Positions 25,685-34,324 are shown, counted from the stretch's first letter. The stretch is 64,000 bases of DNA from Nocardia carnea NBRC 14403 (GCF_000308515.1 NZ_BAFV01000007.1:112438-176437); one strand, 5' to 3'. The notes: a model not told the origin generated them from the letters alone. Numbers and translations are program-made.

Positions 25685-27331
25685 GTGACGTACAACATAG
25701 CCGACCTCGTCGAACACACAATCGATCTCGTGCCGGACCGGGTTGCGCTGGCTGACGACCACCGCTCGGAGACCTTTGCCCAACTGGAGGACCGCGCCAA
25801 CAGGCTGGCGCACTACCTGCTGGAACACGGAGTGCAGCCGGGCGACAAGGTCGGCATCTACTCGCGCAACACCATCGAAGCCGTCGAGTCGATGCTGGCG
25901 GTCTTCAAAGCGCGGGCAGTGATGGTCAACGTCAACTTCCGCTACGTCGAGAACGAGTTGCAATACATCTTCGAAAATTCGGACATGGTGGCGCTGATCC
26001 ACGAGCGCCGCTACACCGACAAGGTGACCAATGTCCGGTCGAAGGTGCAGCAGTTGAAGACCGTGCTCGTCGTCGACGACGGCACCGACGCCGCCACCGC
26101 CGAAGGCTCGGTGGATTACGAAGCGGCCCTGGCGGAATCATCCGGCGAACGCGATTTCGGCGACCGCTCGAACGACGACATCTTCATGCTCTACACCGGC
26201 GGCACCACCGGGATGCCCAAGGGCGTCATGTGGCGCCACGAGGACTGGTGGCGCGTGCTCGGCGGCGGTATCAACTTCATGACCGGCGAATACGTGCAGG
26301 ACGAATGGCAGCAGGCCAAGAACGGCGCGGCCGGCGGCCAGATGGTGCGGTACCCGATCCCGCCGCTGATCCACGGTGGTTCGCAGACCGCCGTCTTCCA
26401 CGGTCTGTTCGACGGCGGCAAGACCATCATGATCCCGGAATTCGACGCGCACACCGTCTGGCAGGCCGTCGACGCACACGCCATCAACATGATCTTCATC
26501 ACCGGCGATGCCATGGCCCGGCCGATGCTGGACGCGCTCGAGACCGGCCATCCGGAAAAGGGTGAGCCCTACGAGCACGCCAGCCTGTGGGCCATGGCGA
26601 GCAGTGCGGCGCTGTTCTCACCATCGCTCAAGGACCGCTATATCGAGCTGCTCCCGAACACGGTCATCACCGATTCGATCGGCTCCTCGGAAACCGGGTT
26701 CGGTGGTATCTCCATCGCCGCCAAGGGCGCCACCCACACCGGTGGCCCGCGAGTGAAGATCGACGCGTCCACCGCGGTGATCGACGACGACGGCAACCCG
26801 GTGGCACCCGGCTCCGGGCAGGTCGGCCTGCTGGCCCGCAAGGGGCATATCCCGGTCGGCTACTACAACGACCCGGTGAAAACCGCGGCGACGTTCAAGG
26901 AATTCAACGGCGTCCGGTACTCGATCCCCGGCGATTACGCGCGGGTCGAGGAAGACGGCGCCGTCACCATGCTGGGTCGCGGCTCGGTGAGCATCAACAG
27001 CGGCGGCGAGAAGATCTACCCCGAAGAGGTCGAGGGCGCAATGAAATGCCACCCCGAGATCTTCGATGTGCTGGTGGTCGGTGTTCCCGACGAACGCTGG
27101 GGTCAGCGAGTGGCGGCCGTGGTGCAGTGCCGCGGCGATAAGCGCCCCACGCTGGAGGAACTGCGCCCGGTGCTGACCCAGGAGATCTCCTCCTACAAGA
27201 TGCCCCGCAGTCTGTGGTTCGTCGACGAGATCAAACGCTCCCCGGCCGGTAAGCCCGACTACAAGTGGGCCAAGGCGTATACCGAGGAGCGCGACGCCGA
27301 CGAGCACTCCCAGGCGGGTAGTTCGTCGTAA
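25685..27331 (+). CDS. fadD19: Steroid side-chain acyl-CoA synthetase FadD19
   Basis: This 548-residue adenylate-forming ligase attaches CoA to the C26 or C24 steroid acid made after CYP125. LYTGGTTGMPKG is the AMP-binding loop, DSIGSSETGFGG the A5 region, GDYARVEEDG holds the A7 Asp and GRGSVSINSGGEKIYPEEVE is the hinge. The final RSPAGKPDYKW carries the catalytic Lys. Opening VTYNIADLVEHTIDLVPDRV matches Rv3515c. The start GTG at 25685 has no ribosome-binding site and lies 7 nt after the -10 box, so the transcript is probably leaderless. The frame from 25625 crosses the operator and is rejected. Confidence 0.94.
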   Translation: MTYNIADLVEHTIDLVPDRVALADDHRSETFAQLEDRANRLAHYLLEHGVQPGDKVGIYSRNTIEAVESMLAVFKARAVMVNVNFRYVENELQYIFENSDMVALIHERRYTDKVTNVRSKVQQLKTVLVVDDGTDAATAEGSVDYEAALAESSGERDFGDRSNDDIFMLYTGGTTGMPKGVMWRHEDWWRVLGGGINFMTGEYVQDEWQQAKNGAAGGQMVRYPIPPLIHGGSQTAVFHGLFDGGKTIMIPEFDAHTVWQAVDAHAINMIFITGDAMARPMLDALETGHPEKGEPYEHASLWAMASSAALFSPSLKDRYIELLPNTVITDSIGSSETGFGGISIAAKGATHTGGPRVKIDASTAVIDDDGNPVAPGSGQVGLLARKGHIPVGYYNDPVKTAATFKEFNGVRYSIPGDYARVEEDGAVTMLGRGSVSINSGGEKIYPEEVEGAMKCHPEIFDVLVVGVPDERWGQRVAAVVQCRGDKRPTLEELRPVLTQEISSYKMPRSLWFVDEIKRSPAGKPDYKWAKAYTEERDADEHSQAGSSS

Positions 27332-27340
27332 TCTCGGATT

Positions 27341-27378
27341 GACTCGGGACTGCCGGACTTCGGCGGTCCCGAGTCGTT
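27341..27378 (+). terminator. fadD19 terminator
   Basis: GACTCGGGACTGCCG at 27341-27355 pairs with 27361-27375 with one mismatch and a 5-nt loop. GTTTTATAT follows. It begins 10 nt after the fadD19 stop codon. Confidence 0.8.
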
Positions 27379-27421
27379 TTATATGCTGGGTCCTCCGCAA
27401 CTCGAAGCCAGAGGACGGATC

Positions 27422-27541
27422 ATGGAGCAATTCGCCGACGACGATCGTGCCGAGCAGGCCGATGAGAATTCGCGATTGTTCGACCTGGTTGCCGATCACG
27501 TCCTGGCGGTGAGCGCCGAACTGAATCGGAGACTCGCCTGA
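27422..27541 (+). CDS. Possible small acidic protein
   Basis: This open frame of 39 residues begins MEQFADDDRAEQADEN and ends with VLAVSAELNRRLA, predicting one helix. An AGAGGA ribosome-binding site lies 6 nt before the ATG. It is not recognised. It sits between the fadD19 terminator and the convergent vapC gene. The ribosome-binding site is the only positive support. Confidence 0.35.
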   Translation: MEQFADDDRAEQADENSRLFDLVADHVLAVSAELNRRLA

Positions 27542-27557
27542 GCAATGCCTTCTCGAC

Positions 27558-27995
27558 TCACCGGATCGGAACGATCAGGTCCACGGTGGGGAAGTATCCT
27601 TTGAAGCGCTGCTCGTCCCGTGTCAGTAGCCGGTATCCGGCAATTGCCGCGTGCGCGCCGATATAGAAGTCGGGCATGGGTGAGCGTTTCGTGCCGTCGT
27701 TTCGGCGATAGCGTTGATAGGCCTTGCCGGCCAAGAATCCGGCCCGGAAGGGCAGCGGTTCGCGGATGAAGTCGTCGGCCGGCAGCAGCCTGTCCAGCGT
27801 CTCGACTGTTTGATAACCGACCGACACCTCGGCGTACACGATCGGATTGATCACCACACGGCCGTAGTCGACTGCGTCGGCCAGCCTGTCAGCCGACCAC
27901 TGCGCCCAGTTCTTATCGTCGGTCAGTACGTCCAGCAGTACGCAGGAATCGACCAGTGTTGTCGGGCCGCCGATCGGGTGCAGATTAGTCACCAC
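27558..27995 (-). CDS. VapC-type PIN ribonuclease toxin
   Basis: This PIN-domain protein of 145 residues has the first acidic residue in TTLVDSCVLLDVLTDD, the Glu of NPIVYAEVSVGY and the later Asp in PMPDFYIGAHAAIAGY. The TRDEQRFKGYFP segment follows, so the Asp-Glu-Asp-Asp active site looks complete. VapC toxins cleave tRNA or rRNA. The start, GTG at 27995 or 27992, overlaps the vapB stop codon by 11 or 8 nt. It converges with the small frame at 27422. Confidence 0.88.
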   Translation of the reverse strand: MVTNLHPIGGPTTLVDSCVLLDVLTDDKNWAQWSADRLADAVDYGRVVINPIVYAEVSVGYQTVETLDRLLPADDFIREPLPFRAGFLAGKAYQRYRRNDGTKRSPMPDFYIGAHAAIAGYRLLTRDEQRFKGYFPTVDLIVPIR

Positions 27996-28224
27996 GAAGC
28001 AGTTCCATGATTTCGTCGGTGCTCATACCCTCGATCTCTTTGCTGTTCGCGGTGCCACGCATTCGATCGACCAGTCGCCGGCCGCGGGTGGGGGTGTTAT
28101 CGCTGCGGACGATTCGAAGTGCGCCATCGACCTCGATCACCTCCACGTCGTCTCCTTCGCGAAGGTTGAATTTTGTGCGTAGCGCCGAGGGGATAGTGAC
28201 CTGTCCTTTGCTGTTGAGTATCAC
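27985..28224 (-). CDS. VapB-type AbrB/SpoVT antitoxin
   Basis: This antitoxin of 79 residues has the swapped-hairpin AbrB DNA-binding domain: VILNSKGQVTIPSALRTKF, then LREGDDVEVIEVDG. The C-terminal tail RMRGTANSKEIEGMSTDEIM would bind and block VapC. I chose GTG at 28224 because it follows GGGAG at ideal spacing. A longer frame up to 28326 would translate the operator repeats. It is translationally coupled to vapC. Confidence 0.85.
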   Translation of the reverse strand: MILNSKGQVTIPSALRTKFNLREGDDVEVIEVDGALRIVRSDNTPTRGRRLVDRMRGTANSKEIEGMSTDEIMELLRGD

Positions 28225-28240
28225 CGCGTGCTCCCGTTCT

Positions 28241-28265
28241 ACGTAATACGTGTGATACGTAATAC
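28241..28265 (-). promoter_or_regulatory. Likely VapBC operator repeats
   Basis: ACGTAATAC occurs at 28241-28249 and again at 28257-28265, 16 bp apart, just upstream of vapB. The AT-rich repeats contain TACGTA palindromes. VapB-VapC complexes typically bind such repeats to repress the operon. Confidence 0.55.
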
Positions 28266-28315
28266 TACGCGCTGCCATCGGCAGCAAGTTGGTCAGATAG
28301 CAGGCTGCAGCGCGC

Positions 28316-28822
28316 TCAGTCGGCAAGCCTGTCGATCAGTGTGCGGTGCCGATCGGCAAACCGGTGTGATAATTCGCGAACCTGGGCATCGGGGGTTTCC
28401 TCCGTGGTCTCCGCTGCCGTTCCGCTGTGGGCCAGTCTGGCGGCGGCGATATCGCCTGCATGATCCACTGCCCAGCCGGCAATAGCCGAGAGGGGATCGA
28501 GGAGTGTTTCGCCCAAAGGCGTGAGGCTGTACCGGACCGTTGGCGGGGCGGTCGGGTAGGCCGTCCGGTCGACGAGGCCGTCCGCTTCGAGGATGCGCAG
28601 GGTTCGGGTCAGCATGCGGCGGCTGACGTCTTCGATCGAGCGGTGCAGTTCGTTGTAGTGGTAGGGGCGGCGCGCCAGTCGGGCAATCACCAGCAGGGTC
28701 CATTTATCGCCGAGGATTCGGACGATATCGGTGACCGGGCAGGCCTCATAGTCGGCGCTGGGGACGGTCGCGGGGAGTTCCGCCGCGGCGAAGGAGGGGA
28801 CCTGCGCTGGGGTGGGGAACAT
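28316..28822 (-). CDS. HxlR family transcriptional regulator
   Basis: This winged-helix regulator has 168 residues. The family marker is the Cys in YEACPVTDIVRILGDKWTLL, followed by HYNELHRSIEDVSRRMLTRT, the LEADGLVDR wing and YSLTPLGETLLDPL. HxlR proteins often respond to aldehydes or oxidants through this Cys. It diverges from the SDR gene at 28895, which is its most likely target. Confidence 0.9.
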   Translation of the reverse strand: MFPTPAQVPSFAAAELPATVPSADYEACPVTDIVRILGDKWTLLVIARLARRPYHYNELHRSIEDVSRRMLTRTLRILEADGLVDRTAYPTAPPTVRYSLTPLGETLLDPLSAIAGWAVDHAGDIAAARLAHSGTAAETTEETPDAQVRELSHRFADRHRTLIDRLAD

Positions 28823-28894
28823 AAAAGTGCCTTCTTCCGGGGGCGGTAATCGCTGTCGAGGATGGGGATCGACAGGTGGACCGATGGAGGTGCG

Positions 28895-29722
28895 ATGACG
28901 AGGACCGTTGTTATCAGTGGTGGTACCGATGGTATGGGGCGCGCGTTCGCGCTGGAGCGGCTTGCCCTGGGTGATCGGGTAGTGGCAATCGGCAGCAACC
29001 CGGCCAAGGGCGATTCGTTGCTGGCTGCCGCCGGGCCCGACTCGGACCGTGCGCGTTTTCTGCAGGCCGACCTGAGTTCGGTAGCGGAGACGCGAAAAGT
29101 CGTCGCCGAAATAGCGTCGGAGTACGCGGCAGTCGATGCGCTGCTGCTGTTCGCGAACCGGACCTCACCGAAACGCATCCAGACCGAGGAGGGATTCGAG
29201 CGTACCTTCGCGCTGTACTACCTCAGCCGGTATCTGCTCTCGTACGGGTTGGTTCCGCTGCTCGAGCACAGTGCACAGCCGGTGATCGTGAACATTGCCG
29301 GAGTCGGTGTCCGGAAAGGGGCGGTGAACTGGGACGACCCGCATCTCGCGCACGGCTACAGCGTGGTCCGTGCCCAGTTGCAAGCCGGGCGGGCGAACGA
29401 CCTGCTGGGAGTTTCGTTCGCCGGACGATACGGCGGGAAGATCGGGTACGTCCTTTACCACCCCGGATTCACTCGTAGTGGCGACCTCTCACCACTGAAT
29501 CCGGTCGCCAGGACAGCCATCAGAACCCTCGCCGCGCTCGCCGCCCGGCCCGTACGCACCGCGATTCACCCGATCCACGATTTCGTCGATACTCCGGCCG
29601 CGGTGCCGCTGCGCGCCATCGATCGCGGCCGCTCCCTGGATCTGTCGCTGCCCACCCTCGACCCGGGGACAGCCGAACGCCTTTCCCGGCTCACCGAGAA
29701 GCTGCTGGCAGCGCAGGCGTGA
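28895..29722 (+). CDS. Short-chain dehydrogenase-like protein
   Basis: This protein of 275 residues starts MTRTVVISGGTDGMGRAFA, an SDR nucleotide-binding loop (GGTDGMG in place of TGxxxGxG). LLLFANRTS stands where NNAG is usual, and no clear YxxxK is found near VRAQLQAGRANDLL. The catalytic Tyr therefore appears absent and the activity is uncertain. The start ATG at 28895 has GGAGG 5 nt upstream. It diverges from the HxlR regulator, suggesting control by it. Confidence 0.8.
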   Translation: MTRTVVISGGTDGMGRAFALERLALGDRVVAIGSNPAKGDSLLAAAGPDSDRARFLQADLSSVAETRKVVAEIASEYAAVDALLLFANRTSPKRIQTEEGFERTFALYYLSRYLLSYGLVPLLEHSAQPVIVNIAGVGVRKGAVNWDDPHLAHGYSVVRAQLQAGRANDLLGVSFAGRYGGKIGYVLYHPGFTRSGDLSPLNPVARTAIRTLAALAARPVRTAIHPIHDFVDTPAAVPLRAIDRGRSLDLSLPTLDPGTAERLSRLTEKLLAAQA

Positions 29723-30102
29723 AGAATTGCCGGACGCCCCGGAGGTTGATCAGGCGGTCCGCCACCCCCGCGCTCCGGAGTGTCACCCGCGGCGGGGCTG
29801 GATGCTGCCTGTTGCCACTCTCCCGGCATCCTGCGGGACTTGCTCAGGGCATCCCGCGGGACTCACTCGTGGCGTCGCCCGGGACTCAGGCGAAGGTCTG
29901 GCTGTCCGCGGCATAGCTGGGCCGCTCGTGCTGATTGCGACGCCGCGCGGTGCGAGTACGGTGCCACGAGTGGCCGGTATTCCGCATTCGGCTGTCCGAT
30001 TCATCGGTCCCGGGGCGGGATTCGGGGATTTTCCTGATGCAGGGCAGTGCAACCGTCTGCGAAACTCGGCGGGACGTGATCGTTCCGATCGAAAGTGAGT
30101 CC
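29723..30102. other. Intergenic region before the lipase-like gene
   Basis: No gene is supported in these 380 bases. The segment 29810-29900 repeats CGGGACTYRCTC-like words (CGGGACTTGCTC and CGGGACTCACTC) about 24 bp apart. The promoter of the next gene should lie here. Confidence 0.45.
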
Positions 30103-31212
30103 GTGGGTATCACTCGTTTCCTCGCCTTCGTAGCGATTCTCGCGGTCACGCTAGGGGCGGCGGCCACCGCACCCGGGACGGCCGCGCCCATCCCCTCCGG
30201 GTCCGAGCTCGGTGCGGCGCTGCCGCCCCCGACCGGCCCGTTCCCGGTCGGTGTCCAGGAGTTCCACCTGGTCGACGATCGGCCCGACCCGTGGGTTCCG
30301 GATCGTGACCGCGAATTGATGGTCTCCGCCTGGTATCCCGCATTGGCGCCGATCGGCCGGCCGGACCCCTATGCCACGCCCGAGGAGTCGGCGCTCATCC
30401 TCGCATCCCTCGGCTTGGAGGGTTTCGCACCGGACTCGCTCAACAAGATACGAACGCACGCTTATATCGATGCGCCGAGATGGGGGCACCCACTACCCAC
30501 GGTCGTGCTTTCGCCCGGTTTCAGTATGCCGCGAGCATCGCTTACCGGCCTCGCCGAGGAACTCGCCGGCCGCGGCTATCTCGTGCTCGGCATCGACCAC
30601 ACATACGAGGCCTCCGCCGTGACCTTCCCGGACGGTCGCATCACCGAATGCGCAGCCTGCCGAGGCCGACTGGACGCCGTGGCGGTCGCGCGCAACCGTG
30701 CACAGGATGTGTCCTTCGTGCTCGACGAACTGTCCGGACGACTACCGCTGGACTCCTCCCGGATCGCCATGGGGGGCCATTCCGCGGGCGGCTTCACCGC
30801 ACCCTATGCACTCGCCGAGGACAGCCGGATCCGCGCGGGATTCAACCTGGACGGAACGTTTCCCGCCGCGCCTTACGGCCGGGCTGTCGACCGGCCGTTC
30901 CTGATGATGGGGGCACCGCTGCACGCACCCGACGGCAAGTCCGGCGCGAAATGGGCTACGGCCTACGACGGGTTCGCCGGCTGGAAACGCTGGTTGTCGG
31001 TGGACGGCACGTCACATTCGTCCTTTACCGACTACGCGCCGATCGCCGCGGCCCTCGGTTACCGGGTCCCGGATACGACGATCGACGGCAAACGCGCGAT
31101 GGATCTGACCCGGCGATACGTCACCGCCTTCGTCGACTTCCACCTGCGCGGTATTCCGCAGCCGATCCTCGAAGCGCCGGACCCGGCGAGCCCCGAGGTC
31201 CGCTTCCACTGA
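30103..31212 (+). CDS. Secreted PAF-acetylhydrolase-like lipase/esterase
   Basis: This exported alpha/beta-hydrolase of 369 residues has a signal peptide, ITRFLAFVAILAVTLGAAAT, ending near TAAPIPS. It has a PAF-acetylhydrolase-like body with LPTVVLSPGFSMPRAS, LGIDHTYEAS and the nucleophile elbow GGHSAGGFT. A late HSSFTDYAPI probably holds the catalytic His, and FNLDGTFP the acid region. GTG at 30103 fits the signal peptide; the frame continues upstream without support. Four cysteines (CAAC and others) may form disulfides. The substrate is unknown. Confidence 0.83.
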   Translation: MGITRFLAFVAILAVTLGAAATAPGTAAPIPSGSELGAALPPPTGPFPVGVQEFHLVDDRPDPWVPDRDRELMVSAWYPALAPIGRPDPYATPEESALILASLGLEGFAPDSLNKIRTHAYIDAPRWGHPLPTVVLSPGFSMPRASLTGLAEELAGRGYLVLGIDHTYEASAVTFPDGRITECAACRGRLDAVAVARNRAQDVSFVLDELSGRLPLDSSRIAMGGHSAGGFTAPYALAEDSRIRAGFNLDGTFPAAPYGRAVDRPFLMMGAPLHAPDGKSGAKWATAYDGFAGWKRWLSVDGTSHSSFTDYAPIAAALGYRVPDTTIDGKRAMDLTRRYVTAFVDFHLRGIPQPILEAPDPASPEVRFH

Positions 31213-31560
31213 TCGGATGTGCAACCCGGTCGCCTGGTTGCTTACTCACAGGGAACGGCGAACCGGTAGTCGCCGTGGTTTCCGGTTGCTCCGGCAGGAC
31301 GCTCGACCACTGAACCGCGCGCCCGGTCCGACTCGTCCGCGGCTGTACCCGGACAGGAATCGACTACTACTTTCCCTCGCGCCTCCACCTGAAGTCCGTT
31401 CGGCGCCGACCGGCACCGTTGTGGGGGCGCCACAGTCGCGAGGACAGGGTCGCACCTTCGCTGAACACCGAGCACGCCGTCGAAGAGCAAGTTCGCGCCG
31501 TCGACCCGTCGGGATGCCCCGGGCTGGTCAGCGGCAACTCCGCTGACCAGCCCGTGGGCA
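31213..31560. other. Intergenic region between convergent genes
   Basis: No gene is supported in these 348 bases between two convergent stop codons. The only clear structure is the hairpin at 31521-31553. The rest may be decayed sequence. Confidence 0.5.
31521..31553 (-). terminator. Terminator of the fadE26-fadE27 operon
   Basis: GGGCTGGTCAGCG at 31521-31533 and CGCTGACCAGCCC at 31541-31553 form a perfect 13-bp stem with a 7-nt loop. It begins 8 nt past the fadE27 stop codon. Confidence 0.7.
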
Positions 31561-32667
31561 CTAAGCGGATTCGGGAACGAACTGGGCCAGGGGGAGTAGG
31601 TGGTTGGTTGCTCCGCCGAGGGCGAATTCGTTGTGTTTGGCGGCGGTGAAGTAGTTGTGCGCGATGTGGTCGCGGTCGATCCCGACCCCGCCGTGTACAT
31701 GGACCAGCGTGTGCGCCACCTGGTGCCCGGCTTCGGCCGCCCAGAATTTCGCGGTGTGGATCGCGCCGGTGGCGTCGAGGTCTTCGCTGAGCTGCCAGGC
31801 CGCCTGGGTGGTGGTGAGGCGCAGCCCCTGGACGCTGATGTAGCTGTCGGACAGGCGCTGGGCCACGGCCTGGAAGCTGCCGACGGCGCGGCCGAACTGT
31901 TCGCGTTCGCGGGCGTAGCCGGCGACCAGTTCCAGGGAGCGTTCGAGGGTACCCAGCTGCTGGGCGGCCAGGCCGAGCCAGGCGCGGTCGAGCAGCCAGG
32001 CGAGGATCTGTGCGCCGTCGGCCACGGTGCCGAGCAGTTCGGCGGGGGAGTCGGTGAGTTCGACCAGCGATTCCGCACTGAGGTCGGTGACCTGCTGCGC
32101 GGTGACTGTGACGGATTCATGGGCCGGATCGACCAGGAAGACGGCGGCCTGACCCGATACCGAGGCGAGCACCAGGATCCGGGCGGCGCGGTCGGCGACG
32201 GGGACGGTGGTCTTCACACCGGTCACCTGCCAGGTGCCGCCCGATTCGGCGGCAGTGGTGGTGGGCCGAGCCGGATCCCAGTTGTGCTCCTCGGCCACGG
32301 CGACGGTCAGAATCGACGTGCCGGCAGCAGCCGCGGCAGCGAGTTCACGCTGCGGCGCGGAACCGAACCGGGCCAGCGCGCCCGCGCCGAGAACGATCGA
32401 CCACAGGTAGGGGACGGCCGCCACGGACTTGCCGAGTTCGCGCAGGATCGCGGTCTGTTCCAGCGTGCCGAAACCGCTACCGCCGATTTCCTCGGGCAGC
32501 GCGGCCGCCAGCACCCCGGTCTCGGCGAGCGATTTCCACAGCGGTTCGTCGAACTTGGCGGTGCCGCCGTCCAGTTCGCGCAACCGGTCGGCGGTGACCA
32601 GTTTCTCGCAGACCTCGCCGGTGAGCCGGGCCAGGTCCAGCTGGGCTTCGGTGGGAGTGAAATCCAT
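31561..32667 (-). CDS. fadE27: Steroid acyl-CoA dehydrogenase FadE27 (ChsE5)
   Basis: This acyl-CoA dehydrogenase subunit has 368 residues and starts MDFTPTEAQLDLARLTGEV. The N-terminal helical domain carries PEEIGGSGFGTLEQ, and the C-terminal domain has YAREREQFGRAVGSFQAV and HVHGGVGIDRDH. In the M. tuberculosis ChsE4-ChsE5 heterotetramer one subunit (FadE26) supplies the catalytic base and both build the FAD sites. ATG at 32667 follows GGAAG. Upstream fadE26 is 32 bp away, so they form one operon. Confidence 0.92.
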   Translation of the reverse strand: MDFTPTEAQLDLARLTGEVCEKLVTADRLRELDGGTAKFDEPLWKSLAETGVLAAALPEEIGGSGFGTLEQTAILRELGKSVAAVPYLWSIVLGAGALARFGSAPQRELAAAAAAGTSILTVAVAEEHNWDPARPTTTAAESGGTWQVTGVKTTVPVADRAARILVLASVSGQAAVFLVDPAHESVTVTAQQVTDLSAESLVELTDSPAELLGTVADGAQILAWLLDRAWLGLAAQQLGTLERSLELVAGYAREREQFGRAVGSFQAVAQRLSDSYISVQGLRLTTTQAAWQLSEDLDATGAIHTAKFWAAEAGHQVAHTLVHVHGGVGIDRDHIAHNYFTAAKHNEFALGGATNHLLPLAQFVPESA

Positions 32668-32699
32668 GGTGAACTTCCTACTTCTGGAATCGGGCGTGA

Positions 32700-33893
32700 T
32701 CAGCGGGCGGAGGCGGGCTGCTTCAGCGCGGTCATGGCGATGATGTCGCGCTGGACCTCGTTGGTTCCGCCGCCGAAGGTGAGGATCAGCGCCGAGCGGT
32801 GCATCCGCTCCAACCGGCCGCGCAGTACCGAACCGGGGGAGTCCTGGCGCAGCGACGCTTGTGGGCCGAGCACCTCCATGAGCAGCCGGTAGGCCTCGGT
32901 GGACAGTTCGGTGCCGTACACCTTGCACGCCGAGGCGTCCCACGGCCGGGGGGCGGCGTCGCCGCCCGCATCGGCGCGGCTGGCGATCTCCCAGTTCATG
33001 AGCTTGAGGTATTCGACCTTGGCGTGGACGCGGGCCAGGTTCAGCTGGACCCATTCGCGGTCGAACACCCGCGATCCGTCCGCTGCCTTCGTCTCCTTCG
33101 CCCACGCGGTCGTCTGCGCCACGGCCAGCTGCAGGGCGGCGGCGGAGGTCAGGGCGACCCGTTCGTGGTTGAGCTGGTTGGTGACCAGCGGCCAGCCACC
33201 GTTCTCCGGACCCACCAGGGAGGTCACCGGGACGCGCACATCCTGGTAGTAGGTGGCGCTGGTATCGGGGCCGGCCATGGTGTGCACCGGGGTGTAGGAG
33301 AAGCCTTCGGCGGTGGTGGGCACGATCAGCATGCTGATGCCCTTGTGCTTTTTGGCGGCGGGGTCGGTGCGGACGGCCAGCCAGACGTAGTCGGCGTAGG
33401 CGATGAGGCTGGTCCACATCTTCTGCCCGTTGATCACGTAGTCGTCGCCGTCGCGTACGGCGGTGGTGCGCAGCGAGGCCAGATCGGTGCCGGCGCCGGG
33501 TTCGGAGTAGCCGATGGCGAAGTGCAGGTCACCGGCGGCGATCTTGGGGAGGAAGAATTTCTTCTGTTCCTCGCTGCCGTAGTGCATGATCGTCGGCGCG
33601 ACCGAGTTGATGGTGAGGAACGGTACCGGGGCGCCGGCGATGGCGGCCTCGTCGGTGAAGATCAGCTGGTCCAGCATGGGCCGGTTCTGGCCGCCGTATT
33701 CCTCGGGCCAGCCCAGCGCGAGCCAGCCGTCGCGGCCCATCTCGGCGACGACCTCGCGGTACACATTGCCCTGCCCGTATTCGCCGGTCTGGGCGCTGAG
33801 CGCCGCCCGCCGTTCCGGGGTGATCAGTCGCGCGAAGTAGGCGCGCAACTCGGCGCGTAGCTGGTCGTGTTCCGGGGTATACGCGATGCGCAT
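32700..33893 (-). CDS. fadE26: Steroid acyl-CoA dehydrogenase FadE26 (ChsE4)
   Basis: This subunit of 397 residues begins MRIAYTPEHDQLRAELRAYF. FAIGYSEPGAGTDLASLRT is the FAD/substrate signature, followed by MWTSLIAYADYVWLAVRT, the Glu of NQLNHERVALTS as probable catalytic base, and TFGGGTNEVQRDIIA at the C-terminus. With FadE27 it should introduce the alpha-beta double bond into sterol side-chain CoA esters. It diverges from fdxD, with a perfect KstR-type site in between. Confidence 0.93.
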   Translation of the reverse strand: MRIAYTPEHDQLRAELRAYFARLITPERRAALSAQTGEYGQGNVYREVVAEMGRDGWLALGWPEEYGGQNRPMLDQLIFTDEAAIAGAPVPFLTINSVAPTIMHYGSEEQKKFFLPKIAAGDLHFAIGYSEPGAGTDLASLRTTAVRDGDDYVINGQKMWTSLIAYADYVWLAVRTDPAAKKHKGISMLIVPTTAEGFSYTPVHTMAGPDTSATYYQDVRVPVTSLVGPENGGWPLVTNQLNHERVALTSAAALQLAVAQTTAWAKETKAADGSRVFDREWVQLNLARVHAKVEYLKLMNWEIASRADAGGDAAPRPWDASACKVYGTELSTEAYRLLMEVLGPQASLRQDSPGSVLRGRLERMHRSALILTFGGGTNEVQRDIIAMTALKQPASAR

Positions 33894-34016
33894 GGCGGTA
33901 CCTCGAGCCTTCGTTCTGCGGGTTGGAGATGGGCTTGGACGTGGGATCGTGCCGCGCTCACCCTCGCGGAGCGCGGAAGGATCTCCGATACCTGGCTCCG
34001 ATCATTGCATATGCAC

Positions 34017-34030
34017 TGAAACATGTTCCA
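34017..34030. promoter_or_regulatory. KstR-type operator between fadE26 and fdxD
   Basis: TGAAACATGTTCCA matches TnnAACnnGTTnnA at all fixed positions. It probably covers the fadE26 promoter. A TAGGCT -10-like box for fdxD lies about 52 bp further right at 34082-34087, outside the site. Confidence 0.83.
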
Positions 34031-34116
34031 GTATTGAAAGGTAATCAGCCCATGTAGCCCGCCCGCGCGAACCTCGCTTGTTAGGCTTGCGCCATTGGGC
34101 GGGAAAAGGAGTTTCG

Positions 34117-34305
34117 ATGAAGGTCAGCGTTGACTTCGATCAGTGCGAAGCAAACGGAATCTGTGCGGGAATCGCTCCCGACGTGTTTGAACTCGATGAC
34201 GAGGACATGCTGCACGTCGCCGAGGGTGAGGTGGCACCCGACCAGGAGCCGGCGGTTGCGGATGCGGTTGCGCAATGTCCGAAAGCGGCTTTGCGTTTGC
34301 TGTGA
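34117..34305 (+). CDS. fdxD: [3Fe-4S] ferredoxin FdxD
   Basis: This ferredoxin of 62 residues has Cys10 and Cys16 in CEANGICAG and Cys54 in CPKAAL. Three ligands fit a [3Fe-4S] cluster of the kind that serves actinobacterial P450s. ATG at 34117 follows AAAAGGAG. It corresponds to Rv3503c. It may deliver electrons to CYP125, or to the FadE26/27 flavoenzyme as an alternative. Confidence 0.93.
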   Translation: MKVSVDFDQCEANGICAGIAPDVFELDDEDMLHVAEGEVAPDQEPAVADAVAQCPKAALRLL

Positions 34306-34324
34306 ATCTGCTCTTGCCGTGAAT

